Of a stretch of 64,000 nt of DNA, positions 63,060 to 64,000 are shown in pieces. Both the position numbers and the translations under genes were made by a program. This DNA is from Allonocardiopsis opalescens. Its GTDB lineage: Bacteria > Actinomycetota > Actinomycetes > Streptosporangiales > Streptosporangiaceae. The stretch lies in contig NZ_PVZC01000005.1 of the NCBI RefSeq assembly GCF_003002095.1, forward strand, positions 124,001 to 188,000, given 5' to 3'. The notes under the pieces were generated by a model. It did no database searches. It had not been told where the DNA came from and worked only from the letters and a program-made list of their open reading frames with translations. Numbering within the stretch: the stretch's first letter is position 1; every line of letters begins with the position of its first letter.

Positions 63060-64000
63060 GGAGCTCCGTTCGGTGCAGGGGACAGGGACGTGGGAAGCAG
63101 GGCCTGGGACGGGTCGAGTTCGGACGCGGTCGGGCGGCGGAAGGACCCGGTGGAGGTGGGCGGGGGCGTGTCGTCGGGGACGGCGGCGCGGGGCTCGGGC
63201 TCGCCGAGGCGGCTCATCGGGGTGAACTCGACCGGCAGCGCGGTGAACCCGGCCAGCCACGGCGAGGTCTGGCGCGGCAGTTCGTCGTCGGGGACGGCCA
63301 GCCGCAGGTCGTGCACCCGCTCCACCAGCCGGGAGACGGCGGTGGTGGCCATGTGCCTGGCGATGTCGACGGCCGGGCACTTGTGCGGGCCGACGCCGAA
63401 CAGCAGGTGCGCCCGGCTGACCTCGGTGGCGGTGTAGGGGCTGCCGCCCTCGCCGTCGAAGAGGACGGGGTCGGAGTGGGCCGGGGTGAAGCCGATCAGG
63501 ATGGCGTCGCCCCTCCTGACCTGGCGGCCGCCGAGCAGGACGTCACCGGTGGCGTACCGCGACAGCAGCACGTTCAGCGGCGGGCTCACCCACAGGCTGC
63601 GGTCGAGGGTGTCGGCGACCAGGGTGGCCGAGGAGGCGAGCGCGTGCCGGAACTCGGCCCGGGTGAGCAGCATGTGCACGGTGTTGGCGATGACGTTCTT
63701 GGAGGACTCGTGGCCCGCGGCGATCAGCAGCATCAGCTGGTCGCGCACCTCTTCGTCGGTCAGCCCGGCGGGATGGGCGCACATCCACGACGGGAAGTCG
63801 GGGCCCGGGTTCACCCGCTTGAGCCGGGCGAGCGCGAGCAGGCGTTCGAACAGCCACCGCTGCGCGGGGACCGACTTCTCGTTCATCTGCCACAGGTCGT
63901 TCATCGCCTCGCAGAGCTCGACGGTATCGGCGTCGTCCAGTCCGAACATGCGCGCCAGCGAGACCAACGGTACCCATTGCGCGTATTCGGTGACCAGGTC
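62939..64000 (-). CDS. CYP157-like cytochrome P450, truncated by window edge
   Basis: The N-terminus lies beyond the right edge (frame open to 64000); about 353 residues are visible. I-helix LIAAGHESSKN and heme loop FGVGPHKCPAVDIA are present, with Cys retained but the usual Gly after it replaced by Pro. The K-helix reads LDRSLWVSPPLNVLLSRYA: the ExxR pair is missing and DRSLW takes its place. Loss of ExxR with an EQSLW-like sequence is the known oddity of the CYP157 family. The C-terminus has an unusual ~85-residue Pro/Ser-rich tail, whose last 40 codons run over the start of the CYP154-like gene in another frame. Confidence 0.85.
   Translation of the reverse strand, partial: DLVTEYAQWVPLVSLARMFGLDDADTVELCEAMNDLWQMNEKSVPAQRWLFERLLALARLKRVNPGPDFPSWMCAHPAGLTDEEVRDQLMLLIAAGHESSKNVIANTVHMLLTRAEFRHALASSATLVADTLDRSLWVSPPLNVLLSRYATGDVLLGGRQVRRGDAILIGFTPAHSDPVLFDGEGGSPYTATEVSRAHLLFGVGPHKCPAVDIARHMATTAVSRLVERVHDLRLAVPDDELPRQTSPWLAGFTALPVEFTPMSRLGEPEPRAAVPDDTPPPTSTGSFRRPTASELDPSQALLPTSLSPAPNGAPWSRSSSTPPPAASTPKQPGSARPGLWSRLSSLGRWLSRR

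Overview
The window is very GC-rich (roughly 70-75% by eye) and almost fully coding. It shows short intergenic gaps, frequent GTG starts, many start/stop overlaps, and Tat and lipoprotein signals. The gene families present (malEFG with a LacI regulator and amylase, a LuxR-family LAL regulator, sortase LPxTG proteins, an adjacent CYP157/CYP154-type P450 pair) point to a Streptomyces-like actinomycete. The genus cannot be fixed from this piece alone. I saw no rRNA, tRNA, CRISPR array, insertion sequence or phage gene.

Layout, left to right. 1-6 kb: end of an aromatic-ring FAD monooxygenase with its TetR regulator, then small metabolic enzymes and an unusual fusion of a siderophore-interacting flavoprotein with a SAM methyltransferase. 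6.9-10 kb: a large Tat-exported GH78-like protein lacking the usual catalytic loop. 10.2-12.2 kb: a divergent TetR / FAD monooxygenase pair with two matching operators. 12.2-17.1 kb: three overlapping genes (3-TM membrane protein, 65-aa linker protein, 1324-aa TPR-CHAT protease-like protein), the best candidate here for an undescribed system. 17-25 kb: assorted enzymes and a cell-wall-anchored excalibur protein. 25-31 kb: a four-gene lipoprotein/adaptor/ATPase/permease exporter operon divergent from a two-component system. 31-34 kb: a heme-oxygenase-like diiron oxidase coupled to a glycosyltransferase, with a CDGSH protein antisense to its end. 35-39 kb: divergent GH99-like and GH36 glycosidases. 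42.8-48.9 kb: malE-malF-malG, a LacI regulator and a secreted alpha-amylase, with a shared TTGCAAG element upstream of malE and amylase. 49-52 kb: secreted hydrolases. 52-58 kb: siderophore reductase, TetR, and the three genes that turn chorismate into 2,3-dihydroxybenzoate, without the activating ligase or NRPS. 58-61 kb: a LAL regulator and a DUF2306 protein. 61.8-64 kb: a CYP154-like P450 and a truncated CYP157-like P450, probably the end of a conservon lying beyond the right edge.

How it fits together: two siderophore-interacting proteins and the DHB genes indicate catecholate iron uptake. The mal/amylase block is a starch-use module. The exporter and two-component system look like one envelope-stress or drug-response unit. 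Several convergent gene pairs are separated by perfect GC-rich hairpins that would serve as bidirectional terminators. Functions are inferred from recognisable motifs; no database search was possible.
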